Below, piece after piece: positions 35,201-47,153 of a stretch of 64,000 bases of DNA. Position 1 is the first letter of the stretch. Every line of letters begins with the position of its first letter. The stretch comes from Myotis daubentonii (lineage: Eukaryota; Chordata; Mammalia; Chiroptera; Vespertilionidae), in contig NC_081840.1 in the NCBI RefSeq assembly GCF_963259705.1, forward strand, positions 146,665,549 through 146,729,548, read 5' to 3'. The notes under the pieces are model-generated. The model was not told the origin of the DNA, did no database searches, and saw only the letters and a list, made by a program, of their open reading frames with translations. The position numbers and the translations under genes were made by a program.

Positions 35201-36029
35201 ATAACAAATATTTTCTCACTGATTTTCTGTTTGTATTATCTATCCATAGCTGTCAGTGGAGTATTTAGGTCCCCTGCTATAACTGAATTTTGGGAAGTTT
35301 TTTCCTTTAGTTCTGTTTGAATTTGCTATATATATATTTTGACACTCTCAGGTTGAGTGTATATATATATTAATAAGTATTATGTCTACTTGATGTATTG
35401 TCTTCTTTATCATTATAAAATGCTTATATTTCCCTCACATTAATTTTTATCTTGAAATATATTTTGTCAGATGTAAGTATGACTGTACCCACCTTTCTCT
35501 GGTTGCCATTTGCTTGGAGTATCATTTTCTATCACTTCACTTTGAATTGATCTTTGCTCTTACAGCCAAGCTGTGTCTCCAGAAGGTAACATATAGTTGC
35601 GTTTTGTTTTTTATCTAACCCACTACTCTGTGCCTTTTAATTGATAAGTTCAGTCCTTTTACATTTAGGGTAAGTATTGATATGAGGATTTCCTATAGCT
35701 ATTTTAGCTTTCATTTTTTTGGTAGCTCTGTGTTTTCATTTGATTCTTTTCTTTTCCTTTTGTTTCTGTCTGTTATTTTAGGTTGGCGGTATTCTGTGAT
35801 TTTTACCCTCTCTTTTCTCTTTTTAAATGCTATGTGTCTCAGTTCTGGATTTTTTTGGGGGGATATCATTAAGTACTGGCATATGCAAAAATATTTATGT
35901 ATATAATAATTTTTTTTTCTTCTGCTTGCATTTTATCACCATTCATTTAGTGATATTAGGATATTTTTTTCTCATGGTCACATGCATTTTGTAGCACCAG
36001 TCATCATTTCCAAATTAAAGGAAGGAGAA

Positions 36030-36805
36030 AAGGTAAAGGAGAAATGATAGCATCAGAAGACCCACGTGTCTCATTAGATAGTATGTTAACACAGGGCTAC
36101 CAATGAGTATTAGGTAAGCAACTAATAGAGGATGTAGGAGAGAAATTGACAAAGAATGAATGCTGGCTAAGACAATCTAGTGAGGAAACAGAGGGAATCT
36201 AGTAGATAGGGTTGGGATCATGGGAAAGGAAGTAGAACCGAGATCCCAAGTAGGCAGAGTTACTAAGGCACCTCAGCTGGGTGGGGAAGGAAGGGCATGC
36301 ACACAGAGAGGCATGAGCTTTAAAATGTATGGATATTGCTAAGACAGGCAGCATGCATATAACCAATCACAAAGCAGTGAGGCATATAAACCAATCCAAA
36401 GGATATTGTTAAGGCAGAATTCTTTGAAAAGACCAATAAGGAGTTGGCAAGACAATCCACCCCCTAAATTAAAAGGTGCCCACTTCCTCTAGCCCTCTCC
36501 CTTTCCCCCTAGGCAATGGATACCTGAGGTTCCTGTTGCAGGGGAGCACATCCCCTGTGGCCCAAATGGCTTTATGGCCATGTGAGCCTCCACATATGGA
36601 CTAATAGACTAATTAGTTTGGATGCTGAACTACTCCTGACTGTAACATGAAAAGGAAGCTCTGGACACTGGGCTGCTCCTAGAACCCCAGCTACATCTTT
36701 CCCAAGACTGGTTTCTTCCAATAAACTTCGGTGCCACTAACTGTCTTTGTCCACAACTTCATTGTTTGGCTTTGTGAGACAACGAACTTGGACTCAATAC
36801 CACAC
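36030..36805 (+). mobile_element. Probable solo LTR of an endogenous retrovirus
   Basis: A block of unrelated sequence inside L1 DNA shows LTR organisation: a pyrimidine-rich stretch (36475-36510), an AATAAA signal at 36720-36725 followed by 'cttcggtgcc', and a U5-like end 'gagacaacgaacttggactc' finishing in CACACA. No viral genes are present beside it, so it is probably a recombined solo LTR. The left boundary is uncertain. Confidence 0.5.
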
Positions 36806-36903
36806 ATTTTGGCTTCATTTCCATCACCATTTATCCTTCTTATACCCTCTTCCACCTTTCCCAATCCCCTTCCCCTCTGATAATCTCTATGTTATCTGTG
36901 AGT

Positions 36904-36904
36904 T

Positions 36905-36988
<84 letters not shown>

Positions 36989-36990
36989 TC
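36904..36990. repeat. (TTTC)n microsatellite
   Basis: About 21 perfect TTTC units within the antisense L1 3' UTR region. Confidence 0.97.
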
Positions 36991-37584
36991 ATCAGGTAGT
37001 GTGATTCCTCTAAATTTGTTCTTTTTTCTTGAGTTTTCTGTGGCTATTCAGGGTCTTCTGTAGTTCCATATACATTTTTGGAACATTTTTCTAGTTCTGT
37101 GAAATACACCATTCTTATCTTGATAGGAATTGCATGGAAACTGTAGATTGCTTTGGTAGCATGGGCATTTTAATGCTGTTAATTCTTTTATGAACATGAT
37201 ATAATACTTCCACTTATTTCTTCCTACTTCAATTTCCTTATTCAGTGTCTTATAATTTTCTGAGTACAGGTCTTTTACATCATTGGTTAACTTTATTCCT
37301 AAGTATTTTATTCTTTTGGACACAATAGTGAATGGGATTGTTTTCTTAGTTTCCCTTCTGATAGTTCATTTTTGATTTATAAAAATGCTACTGATTTCTG
37401 GTTGTTTATTTTGCTACCTTAATGAATTAATTTATCACTTTTAGCAGTTTTTTGGTGGGATCGTCAAAGTTCTCTATATACATTATCATGTCATCTGTAA
37501 TTAATGACAGTTTATCTTCTTCCTTTTGGATTCCTTTAATTTCTTCTTTTTGTCTGACAGCTGTTACTAGGACTTGCAATACTA

Positions 37585-38050
37585 TCATCCTATATAATAA
37601 AAGGGTAATATGCAAATTGACCCTAACAGCAGCATGACTGGGAATCACTGGTCACTATGACACATACTGACCACCAGGGGCCAGATGCTCAATGCAGGAG
37701 CTGCCCCCTGGTGGTCAGTGCGCTCCCACAGGGGGAGCTCTGCTCAGCCACAAGCCAGGCTGATGGCTGCCAGTACAGCGGTGGTGGTGGGAACCTCTCC
37801 TGCCTCCTCAGCAGCACTAAAGATGTCCGACTGCAGCTTAAGCCTGCTCCCCCCTGGCAAGTGGACATCCTTCGAGGGCTCCCAGGCTGCCAGAGGGATG
37901 TCTGACTGCCAGTTTAGACCCAATCGCCTGGGGAGTGGGCCTAAGCCAGCAGGTGGTCATCCCCTGAGGGGTCCCAGACTGCGAGAGGACACAGGCTGGG
38001 CTGAGGGACCCCCCCCCGAGTGCACAAATTTTTGTGCACCAGGCCTCTAG
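37585..38050 (+). mobile_element. Helitron (HeliBat type), first of an abutting pair in L1
   Basis: The 5' end is TCATCCTATATAATAAAAGG. The interrupted L1 reads 'aatacta' before and 'tgttgaat' after the pair, so the A^T target places the first base at 37585. Ends with hairpin GTGCACAAATTTTTGTGCAC, GGCCTCTAG (38047-38050). Carries a 'ccccctggtggtcagtgcgc' block and its inverted counterpart near the 5' side (37669-37720). Confidence 0.92.
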
Positions 38051-38279
38051 TATATTATAAAAGCCTAATATGCTAAGTGTATGACCGTTCATTCAACTAT
38101 TCGACCAGCCACTATGATGCGCACTGACCACCAGGGGGCAGACGCTTTGACTGGTAGGTTGGCTTGCTCCTGGTGATTGGGACTGGGCAAATCCTTGCAC
38201 CAGACTGGTTTCAGCCTGATTCCCACAGGCCAGGCCAAGGGACCCCACCAGTGCATGAATTCGTGCACCAGGCCTCTAA
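38051..38279 (+). mobile_element. Helitron (HeliBat type), second of the abutting pair
   Basis: Begins TATATTATAAAAGCCTAATA with the first bases lost or replaced by the neighbour's end. Ends in hairpin GTGCATGAATTCGTGCAC and GGCCTCTAA (CTAG mutated), followed by T of the L1 target. Confidence 0.88.
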
Positions 38280-39060
38280 TGTTGAATAAGAGTGGTGAAA
38301 GTGGACATGTGTATCTTGATCCCGATCTTAAGGGAAATGCTTCTAGTTTTTGCACATTAAATATGATGTTTGTCATATATGGCCTTTATTAAGTTGAGGT
38401 ATGTTCCCTCTATTCCCACTTTGCTGAGGGTTTTTATCATAAATGGATACTGAGTTTTATCAAATGCATTTTCTGCATCTACTGATATGATCATGTAATT
38501 TTTATCCTTCAGTTTGTTAAAGTGACTTTATGTTTATTGTTTTACAGATATTTTACCAACCCTGCATCCCTGGAATAAATCCAACTTGATCATTGTACAT
38601 GATCTTTTTAATGTATTATTGAATTTGGTTTGCTAATATTTTGTTGAGGAACTTCGCATCTATGTTCATCAGGGGCACTGCCCAATAATTTTCTTTCTTT
38701 GTCGTGTCTATCTGGTTTTGGAATTAGAATAATTCTGGCTTTGTAAAATGAGTTTGAGAATATCTCCTCCAATTTTTTTTGTAATAGTTTGAGAAGTATA
38801 GGTGATATTTCTTTGGATGTTTTGTAAAATTCTCCTGTGAAGCCTTCCACTCCCAGACTTTTGTTTGTTGGGAGTTTTGTTTGTTTTTTAATTACTGTTT
38901 TAATTTCACTAGTTGTAATCTGTCTATTTAGGTTCTGTGATTCTTTCTGATTTAATTTAGAAAGATTATATGTTTTTAGGAATTTATTCATTTTGTCCAC
39001 ATTGTATAATTTGTTGGCATATTGTTGTTTGTAATTTAATAAAGTTTTTTAGTTTTCAGT

Positions 39061-40590
39061 ATACGTTTTACACTTTTATTAAATTTATGCCTAGATTTTT
39101 GTTTTGGTACTTTTGTTAATGGGATTTTTTAAATTTAATTTTGTATTGCAATACAATTCCTTTCTGTATATTGATCTTGTATCTTAAAACTCAGCTAAAT
39201 TTGTTAATTAGATCTCATAAGTTTTGGTACATTCCCTAGGATTTTCTATTTAACATGTTCATGTTATTTGCAATTGTCAGTAGATTTGTTTTCTTTCTAA
39301 CCTGGAAGCCTTTTCTTTTTCTCATGTACCTTTCCTGGCTAGACCCTCCATTACTATGTTGATTAGAAGTGACAAACATATGCATCCTTGTCCTGTTCCT
39401 CTCCTTTCATCACTTTTGAATGTCAATCCACTGCCCTTTGGCATCCTTGATTTTAGTTATAAATCAACTATTAATCTTAATGAAGATCTCTTCTACATAA
39501 TGAGTCATTTCTTGGTTGTTGATTTCAAGAAGAATTTCTTTGTCTTTTGATGGTTTGTAATAATGTTTCTAGGTATAGATCTTGTTTACTTCATTATAGT
39601 TGGAGTATAAGGAGCTTCTTAAATATAAATATTAATTATTTTCTTCAAATTTGAGTTTTTGCTCTTTCTGTTTCTCCTTTCCTCTTGGGATTCTCATACT
39701 TTTGTTAGTGCACTGGGTGGTGTCAAACAGTATTCATTTTTCTTTCTTCCATTTATTTCTGTTTTCCTGATGGAATACATCTAATGGCCCAGCTTTGTTT
39801 GCTAAATGCTTCTTCTGCCCACTCAAGCCTCCTATTGAGATTCTTTAGTCTAACTTTCATTTTAGTATTTTACAATTTGAAAATTGTAATTTTTAATGCA
39901 AGCTTTCCATTTGTTTCTTTTTAAGAAATAATTTTTTCTCTTTTTTATATTCTCTATTTGGTGGGCATCATATTCATAATTTTCGTTAATTCTTTACACA
40001 TAGTTCTTTGAACACCCTTAAAATAGCTGCTTTAAAGTCTTGTTCTACTAAGTGATATCAGGATTTCCTCAAGGACAGTTTTTATTGACTTCTTTCTTTC
40101 CTGTGTGAGGGACATACTTTTTTGTTTCTTTGCATTTCTCATCAGTTTTTATTAGAGTAGCTGTTATACAGTAGATAACAATATTATGTGATAACTCTGA
40201 AATCAGATCCCATACACACACCCAGAATTTCCCATTGCTGTTGCTGCTGATGTTTGTTTATTTAGCGATTTTCCTGAAGTAATTATGTAAAGTGTGTATA
40301 TTATATTGAGTATGGCCACTGAGCTGGTTACTCAGTGATCAGCTAGTAATTAGCTTATGATCGGACAAAGATTCCTTAAATGCCTCCAACTAAATATCTT
40401 TTAGCTTTTGCTGAGCAGTTCTCTGAGCACGTTGGGTTATTTCTTTTAATGCTTTAGGATTCAGTTTACAACTCATTCTTAGCTTTCACTACTGCTTATA
40501 TAGCACCTCAAGGTCAGTCAGAGGTGAAACCTTAGTATCTTGTCAGACTTTTTTCTGGGCATACACACAGCCCTAGGCATGCACATAGTT
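39061..40590 (-). mobile_element. Old L1 remnants, antisense
   Basis: Decayed complement of L1 ORF2 ('ccattactatgttgattaga' at 39349, 'tcatgtaccttt'), then AT-rich DNA of possible L1 origin to about 40150. 40150-40590 is unclassified. Confidence 0.5.
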
Positions 40591-40689
40591 CTGTGCATGT
40601 GCTTGGCCTTCAAGATTTAGAAGAATATATTGAAAGTTTTCCAAGTCCTCTATGGACATCTCATTTCTCTTTCTTCCTTTCTCTTTCTT

Positions 40690-40768
40690 CTTCCTTCCTT
40701 CCTTCCTTCCTTCCTTCCTTCCTTCCTTCCTTCCTTCCTTCCTTCCTTCCTTCCTTCCTTCCTTCCTT
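40690..40768. repeat. (TTCC)n microsatellite
   Basis: About 19 TTCC units. Confidence 0.97.
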
Positions 40769-41640
40769 TCTCCTTTTTGATTGCATAATTTTCCTGATTT
40801 GGTGAGCTAAGGAAAATCACTTTATAAGTGACAGAAACTCAAATTTTCACTGTTTATAACTTACTCAACTTAAGAAAATTTCATAAATTTAGAGGGATAA
40901 GACAAAACAAAAAAGACAAGATAAGAGAACTTTGGTAGTGAACTAATTACTGAAAAAGAAAGAAAAATTAATTAAAATTTAATAGAACAAAATATTTCCT
41001 AAACAATGAAAATATAAATATGAAAGCTGAAATAATCTACTACACTTAAGTAAAAATTGGATACACAACTATCAACAGAGATATTCATGTTGATAAAATT
41101 TTTATTTGCAATTATAAAGATTTATAAATATTCAGGGAAAAGATTAACATCACTTGTAAAAGATTAAATAAAAATAAGATTGTCTCAGGCTTCCCTAATA
41201 ATTTTAGGTGCTAGAATAAAGTGTGGTTATTAAATGGAATATGAGGGGAAGAGTGGGTGAATGGATGTGATACTAGCCAATTTGTAACCATTTATAACTA
41301 GATATTCTTCAGTATGCAGTTTATAGAAAAATAGACATTTTCAGATATCACAGATTAAATTGAAAATAAAAGTAATAAACTGATAGTCAATAAATATTGG
41401 ATTAATTTAATAAACTATAAGTAAATATGACACATGTACTTTTAAAATTTAAATGTGTTTTAGGAAAATTAAAATTTGAAAGGAAAGTTATAAAATATAA
41501 ATATGCTAGTGTGTATATAAATCATCTTAATTTGCTGTAGACATTTACATTAAAATGTTAATATGTCAAAAGAATTTGCCTGAAAGCTCTATAGGCTCAA
41601 TAAATGTCAGTATATCTAATTTCATTTTGGTTGCTGAAAA
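40769..41640. other. AT-rich unique DNA, nothing recognised
   Basis: No coding signal and no repeat family visible. Confidence 0.45.
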
Positions 41641-41652
41641 TATGTCAAAGTA

Positions 41653-42190
41653 TTTGTGTTAGTTTTCTATTGTTGCTATGGCAAATTACTACAAATGTAA
41701 TGGCTTATGGCAACACAAACATATCATCTAAAGTTTCATAGGTCTTCAGTCCAACCCTGGTCTCACTGGACTCAGATGGAGGTGTCGGCAGAGTGATTCC
41801 TTTTCGGAGGCTCTTGGAGAGGCTCTGTTTTCTGCCTTTTCCAGCTACTAACGGCTGCCTGCTTTCTCTGGCTCATTCCCCCCTTTTCCATCATTAAACC
41901 CAACTCCCCTAGGCTGAGTTCATTTCATGCTGTTATTGTGCCCCTCTTTTTTTATCTTCTGCATCTGTCTTTCTCATATAAGGACCCTTCAGATTACATT
42001 GGACCCATCCACATAATCCATACTAAAACCTTTATCTCATGTTCAACTGATTTGTAACCTTAACTTCATCATAGCCATAAATCCCCTTTGTCATGTAATT
42101 TAACATATTCGAAGTTTCCAAGCATTGGGACAGGTATATCTTTATGACATTATTTCACCTGGTCCTCAAAGAGTCACATATAACATAAAT
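41653..42190 (+). repeat. Ancient interspersed repeat, copy 1
   Basis: Starts near 'gttagttttctattgttgct' and includes 'agtggcaac'-like, 'ctgccttttccagctactaa' and 'ataaggacccttcagattac' phrases. It is diverged from but collinear with the copy at 43651-44125. It belongs to a family widespread in eutherian genomes whose name I cannot give with certainty. Confidence 0.65.
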
Positions 42191-43650
42191 TTATCTCATA
42201 CCAAGTCCTCCAAAGACTCAACTAATTAGAACAGCAGCTACACTCCAAATTGCATCTAAGTCTCATCAGTTCAAAAATTCCAAATGTCATCATTTCAATC
42301 ACCTATGAGTGAGCCTCTGGGTATAATTTATTCAGGGTCATAACTCTCTCCATCTGTGGACATGTGAAACTCAAGCAACAAGTTATCTGCTCTCCTTAAC
42401 AGCACTCCCCCCCTGCCCCCAAAATAAACAACAACAAAAAACAAACAAAAAGCAACCAGGAAACAATGGTGGGGCAGGCATACCGTACTAGTTACAGGCA
42501 TTCTGGTTAAGGAAGGACAAAACTGGAAAGGGGAAAGAATCTTCCTCTCCCAAAGAATTTCAAAATCTTTCTCGGTGAACTCTATTTGATTTCAAGAACT
42601 GGAATTCACTCTTGGTGGCTCTAAGCTAGATGACCCTCTGAGTCATCTTTCCTTATTTGTTATATGTAGTGCATGTTTGGAGCTGAATTTAATCTTTTCC
42701 CCACCTGTAGGATTTTGTTGGTCTGACAACCTTATTTCATTCTATGCGCTATCATTTCCTTTCAGTTCAAGCTGGCAGAGTTTCTGTTGCTATATGAACC
42801 TTGTGGATCTTCTATGTATCTTACAGGGCTCATCCAACTAGAAAAGAGGCTCTTTAAGAATCTTTAAAGATGATCTTTGATATTTTTCCTAAATAATTCT
42901 ATATGTATCTTTGTCGTTTGGCTGAGATAATTCAGGGGACATCTGAATCACACGTTTAAATCATTTCAGAGTCTTTTGTGTGACCGAATACACTGAGCTT
43001 TTGTTCCCTCTGAAGTGTTAACAAAAGATTGTCCAGCCACACTCTTAGTTTATATTCTACAGCACACCTTCTTGACAGTGGAAGTCTCTTAATTTTAGTG
43101 TCATTATGATGTGAACAGGCTGAGTACTTCCTCAATCATCAAGTCATAGTTCCTTTTTTTTTTTGCTTTTGCATTTTTCTATGAGCAGAAAGAAGAAATG
43201 TGGCCATATCTACAACACTTTGCTTGGTAAGTCCCTCATGTAAATGTTCAATTTTGTTGTTAAAGGTTATGTTTGTCATGTAACTGTAGGACACAATTAA
43301 ACTATCTCCTTGTTTTCAATAGCATGTTCTTCATTAACTTCTGGTTCCTCTATAGCAGTACATTTAACATCCATATTTTCACCAACAGTCTGTTCATGAA
43401 AATTTAAGTATTCTCTGAAGCAATATATAGTGTCTTTACCATGTTTCTCTATTTCTTCTGACCCCTCACTAGTAGAGTTTTTAAATTTATACATCTACTA
43501 AGAAAATATTCAGAGGCAATATAAGTTTTTTACAATGCTCCTCAAGATTTCTCCAGCCTTTGCCCACCACCCAATTCCAAATTCTCTTCTACATTTCTAA
43601 ATATTTGTTAGATCACCCTTCTTCTAGTTATAAATATCTGAATGAGTTTC
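42191..43650. other. Unclassified DNA, no gene seen
   Basis: Contains an A/C-rich stretch (42400-42460). No reading frame has recognisable content; the frame at 43297-43494 (minus) is short and featureless. Confidence 0.4.
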
Positions 43651-44125
43651 CCTTTGACGCGCTGCTTTGACAAATTACCACTAACTCCTTAGCTTAAAAC
43701 AACACAAGTTTATTTTCTTACAGTTTTATAGGTCAGGAGCCCCAAACAAATCCTCTGGGTTAAGATCAAGGTGTTGGGTAGGATGATTCTTACATAGAGG
43801 CTCTAGAAGTGAATCTATTTCCTTGCCTTTTCCATCTCTTAGATGCCACTCACTTTCCTTGGCTCATCTCTCTTTCCTCCATCTTCAAAGCCAATAATAC
43901 TGAGTCAAGTTCTTTTCACACTTCCATCTCTCTAGTTGTTTTTTTCTTCTGCTCAACTCTTCCATTTTTAAAGACCCTTGAGATTATCCAAAATTTTACT
44001 TTACCATACTTTAATTTCATCTACATCTATAATTTCTCTTTACCATTTGTTCATTCTAATGTTCATAGGTTTTTGGGATTCGGCATGGACATCCATGGGA
44101 AGCCATTATTCTGCCTACCACAGTT
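43651..44125 (+). repeat. Ancient interspersed repeat, copy 2
   Basis: Collinear with 41653-42190: 'caaattaccactaactcctt', 'ccttgccttttccatctctt', 'cctccatcttcaaagccaat', ending 'ccattattctgcctaccaca'. The two copies are far diverged, so not a recent duplication. Confidence 0.65.
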
Positions 44126-44644
44126 TTATTAGTCTCATAATCATTGGAAGACTAAACACGTTATACACCAAAAGAAGTACTCAGAATTACTTTGGATTAG
44201 AACTGTGTTCTAGGTTGGAAGATAGTAAGGTAAATTATCCCTTTTCTAACTTACTCAATAAAAATAGAAAGCACTGAATATTGTAAATGAAAAAGGGAAA
44301 ATTAACCTTAGAGATTGAAAGAAGTATAAGGCAATACTTTCTAGAGTATTATCAATTTAAAATTTTAAATGAAAAAAAGTCCTTCTATAATACATAAGGA
44401 AAACCATAATCTGGTTTACTGCCTTGAAATCTGATATAGGAAATGTAAGAAATAAAATATAGAAATAACTAGATCATGAACTATATTGAAAACCAGAATT
44501 TACTGTAACTGTAAGAAGATACAGAAAACTTCCTAGCTTAAGCCAAGAATTGTGTAAAAGCTGTTGAGTATGTCCTTCTCAGATCTCTGATTCATAAATT
44601 TTTTACCCAGCATGAGCTAGTGAAATGCTCAAATATGTTCTAGA

Positions 44645-45042
44645 GCAACTCAAAGGCTAACACGGGCCAAATAAACAAGGTTTAAGTTTATGTGGGCCGA
44701 AAAAAAACAAAAGCTTCAATTTTCATAGAAACATAGGTTTATTTTGATAGAGACATGCTGAATACAAAGGGCTAAAATAGTCGCTGATATTATTATTAGT
44801 GGAGAGAAAGGGTGCACCTGCGTGTTAGGCGCGTAACGGAAATGAATGCAACACCATTATAGTAATGAGTCGTTAGCAAACATTGTAGTTTGTTTTCAAT
44901 AATTATTTATAACAGGATATTATAAAAATTAAGTTATGAAATTTTTATTAAAACGTTTCTTACATACCGTTATATTGGCTGGGCTGCAAAAATATTTGTT
45001 GTGGTCTGAATGTGGCCTATATGCCGCGAGTTTGATATACTT
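44645..45042. mobile_element. Non-autonomous hAT DNA transposon
   Basis: An 8-bp duplication GTTCTAGA flanks it (44637-44644 and 45043-45050). The two ends are related inverted repeats: the left end reads 'CTCAAAGGCTAACACGGGCC' and the right end, complemented, 'CAAACTCGCGGCATATAGGC'. About 398 bp, with no transposase coding. An 8-bp TSD is the hAT hallmark. Confidence 0.8.
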
Positions 45043-45143
45043 GTTCTAGAAGTACCAAAACATAAACAATCTGATGATGATGGAAGAGTCTCTAGTTTTG
45101 GGTGTCAAAAGTCAAAACAGAGGGTGCTATTGAGAAATGGCGA

Positions 45144-47145
45144 GGTCGTGTCCGGGAGCAAATGGAGTGAGCAGCTGAAACTAGTAACACCCACACCGAA
45201 TTGGTGAAATTGCTCAGCTGGTGAGACGGTTTACAGCCGGGAAGAGCAGAACTCCCCTGGAAAGGTAAAAAAACCCAGGGATTTGGGCAGGAAAGTTTGC
45301 CAGACCTCTGAGCCCAGAGGGTCGGAGAGAGACTGCGTGGCAGACAGCTGCGTCCCTTGGGACAGGCACAGCCCCTGACGGGGGAAAGGAGAACCGCGGG
45401 ATTCCTGGCGCCGCCAGGGAAATTGAGAGCTGGGTTCTGTGATCGCGGAGGACTGAGCCTAAAGGGGGCAGCCTGAAGAGCTGACCTGACCATGCAGTCC
45501 CAGTAAGAGAAGAAGCTTACAGAAACCAAGCCTTCCCTGTTTCCGTGGCCGGCGTTTGTTTGTTTGTTTTCACTGAATCCTGTTCATGGGACATTTCGGA
45601 TACAGACACTCACCTGTGCTGAAGAGAGGGATAGTGTGCGGAGGAGTGGAATCTGGGGAGAGACTGGGGAGAGAGGGGGAGCCGGGAGAGGTGGCAGCGA
45701 ATTGGGTGCTGAGACACCCCTGAGCCCAGGACTGGGGCAGCCATTCTCTCCAGAGAGTGAGACTCCTCCCCCCAGCCCCCAGGCAAGGAGCACAGCCACA
45801 CCCAGATTCCACCCTGTATGAGATCAAGGATTAAAATAACCTTATCAGTCCCTGGGAGTTAACAGGGTCTGGCCTATAGAGGGATTTTCAATCCCAGCAA
45901 CAACACAGCGCCGGTAACTAACTATTACGCAGTCAGCTCTGGGCAGTGAACTTCCACTGGACAGAGAGGCCCTATAGCCTCAGAGGCCAACCCCAAAACA
46001 CTGCCACCCAGAGGCTGACCCACAAACTGACTCTTTGCTAAACACAAAATAAGGCACTCTGGGAAATAAATGCGGCCTGCTTTACAATAAGGACTGTGGT
46101 TTACAACACAGAGGAACAGTATATGGCAGGGAAACTCAACACTCTCCTGAATACCTGGCAGGTCTAAGGAGAGCCACACTGAAGAATAGAAGAACCGAAG
46201 GACCTTCACTACTGCAATTTTTTTTTCTTTTTTCACCTTTTAACTAAGAAACCAATTTTTTTTCTTTTTTTATCTTTTCTTTTTTTTTTCTTCTTTTTCC
46301 ATCAACTGATTTTACCCTTTTATTTAATACCTTCTTATTTTTAACCAGTATTATTACTGCTACCATTTTACCATTTTTTAAAGTGCCATTTTATTTTCTC
46401 TTTATTTTATTTTGGGATTAGTGTTCTCCATTCTATTTTCATCGTTATATTATTGGTTGTTTCTAGTTTGCATTCATCTCCAGGGAACTGTTGCTGGAAT
46501 TTTTTGGGATTAATGGCTGTTCTATAGGAGTATTCTCCTCATATAAAAAGTCTCTTCCCCTCTTCCACTTCATTCTCTCTTTTCGCTCTATTTTTTTCTT
46601 TCTTTTCTTTTCTTTTCTTTTCTTTTCTTTTCTTTTCTTTTCTTTTCTTTTCTCGCTTTTATTCTCCCCCCTCCTTTTTCCCAATTTTATTTTTGCAATC
46701 CTTGTTTTGGTACCTACTTTTCTTTTCTTTTTTCTCTTTTATCTTTTTCTCTTCCTTCTTTCTTATCCCCTAATTCTCTTAATTCGGGTGGTCACCTTTA
46801 TTTGGGGTTATTAATATCGTGAATATATTTGTGTATAGTGCCTGGTACGTGGTGCCTTGTTGTGTTGTATTTTGTGCCTTTAAATCAACGCAGCAGATCC
46901 AAGCAACAGCAACCTCCTGAGCACCACATCCTCTGCTGAGGAACAGCAGCTGTATGTGAAACCTAGCCCCACCAGCCAGAAGAGCCACCACAGCTGTGAA
47001 CAGCACCCACCAGAGGAGCTGCTGCCAACTGAAGAGCAGCTGCTACGGCAACCGCCCGAAGAGCAACCACAGACCAAGGAGTCACTGCCACCAAGGGAGC
47101 AACCACTGAATGACTCAACGTCTAGCTATGTCAGTGAGATCAAAC
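45144..47145 (+). promoter_or_regulatory. L1 5' UTR (internal promoter region)
   Basis: About 2.0 kb: a GC-richer first 900 bases, a pyrimidine-rich middle (46210-46780) with a (TTTTC)n tract at 46600-46652, and a last part (46890-47140) of imperfect 'gaggagca/cagcagctg' repeats. In L1 elements the 5' UTR holds the internal pol II promoter; here that is inferred from position only. Confidence 0.75.
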
Positions 47146-47153
47146 ATGGGTAG
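46956..47153 (+). other. Short open frame at the end of the L1 5' UTR, overlapping the ORF1 start
   Basis: A 65-codon frame rich in Pro, Glu and Gln ('PPEEQPQTKESLPP') ends in a TAG at 47151-47153, overlapping the ORF1 ATG (47146) in another phase. The repeated composition follows from the underlying DNA repeats. It may be an upstream ORF or simply open by chance. Confidence 0.35.

Larger units (their letters stand above)
29021..36000 (-). mobile_element. Old antisense L1, heavily interrupted
   Basis: The complement strand reads L1 from 3' UTR (29030-29190 and 29430-29590) through ORF2 (31586-34790 and 35200-35900). Recognisable antisense blocks include the RT region around 33200-33600 and 'agccagctttttgtttcttt' at 34139. 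It is broken by a VES SINE (29195-29428), a half-L1 (29591-31574) and a Helitron fragment with a piece of sense L1 tail (34870-35200). It is full of stops and so a molecular fossil. Confidence 0.75.
36806..39060 (-). mobile_element. Antisense L1 (3' UTR and ORF2 RT region), split by Helitrons
   Basis: The complement reads L1 3' UTR (36806-36903), then ORF2 from its C-terminal part back to about the start of the RT domain. Blocks such as '[20 protein letters not shown]' (37285-37226) and 'ETFYKTSKEISPILLKLL'-like sequence (38840-38780) show this. A (TTTC)n tract and two Helitrons (37585-38279) interrupt it. Confidence 0.85.
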
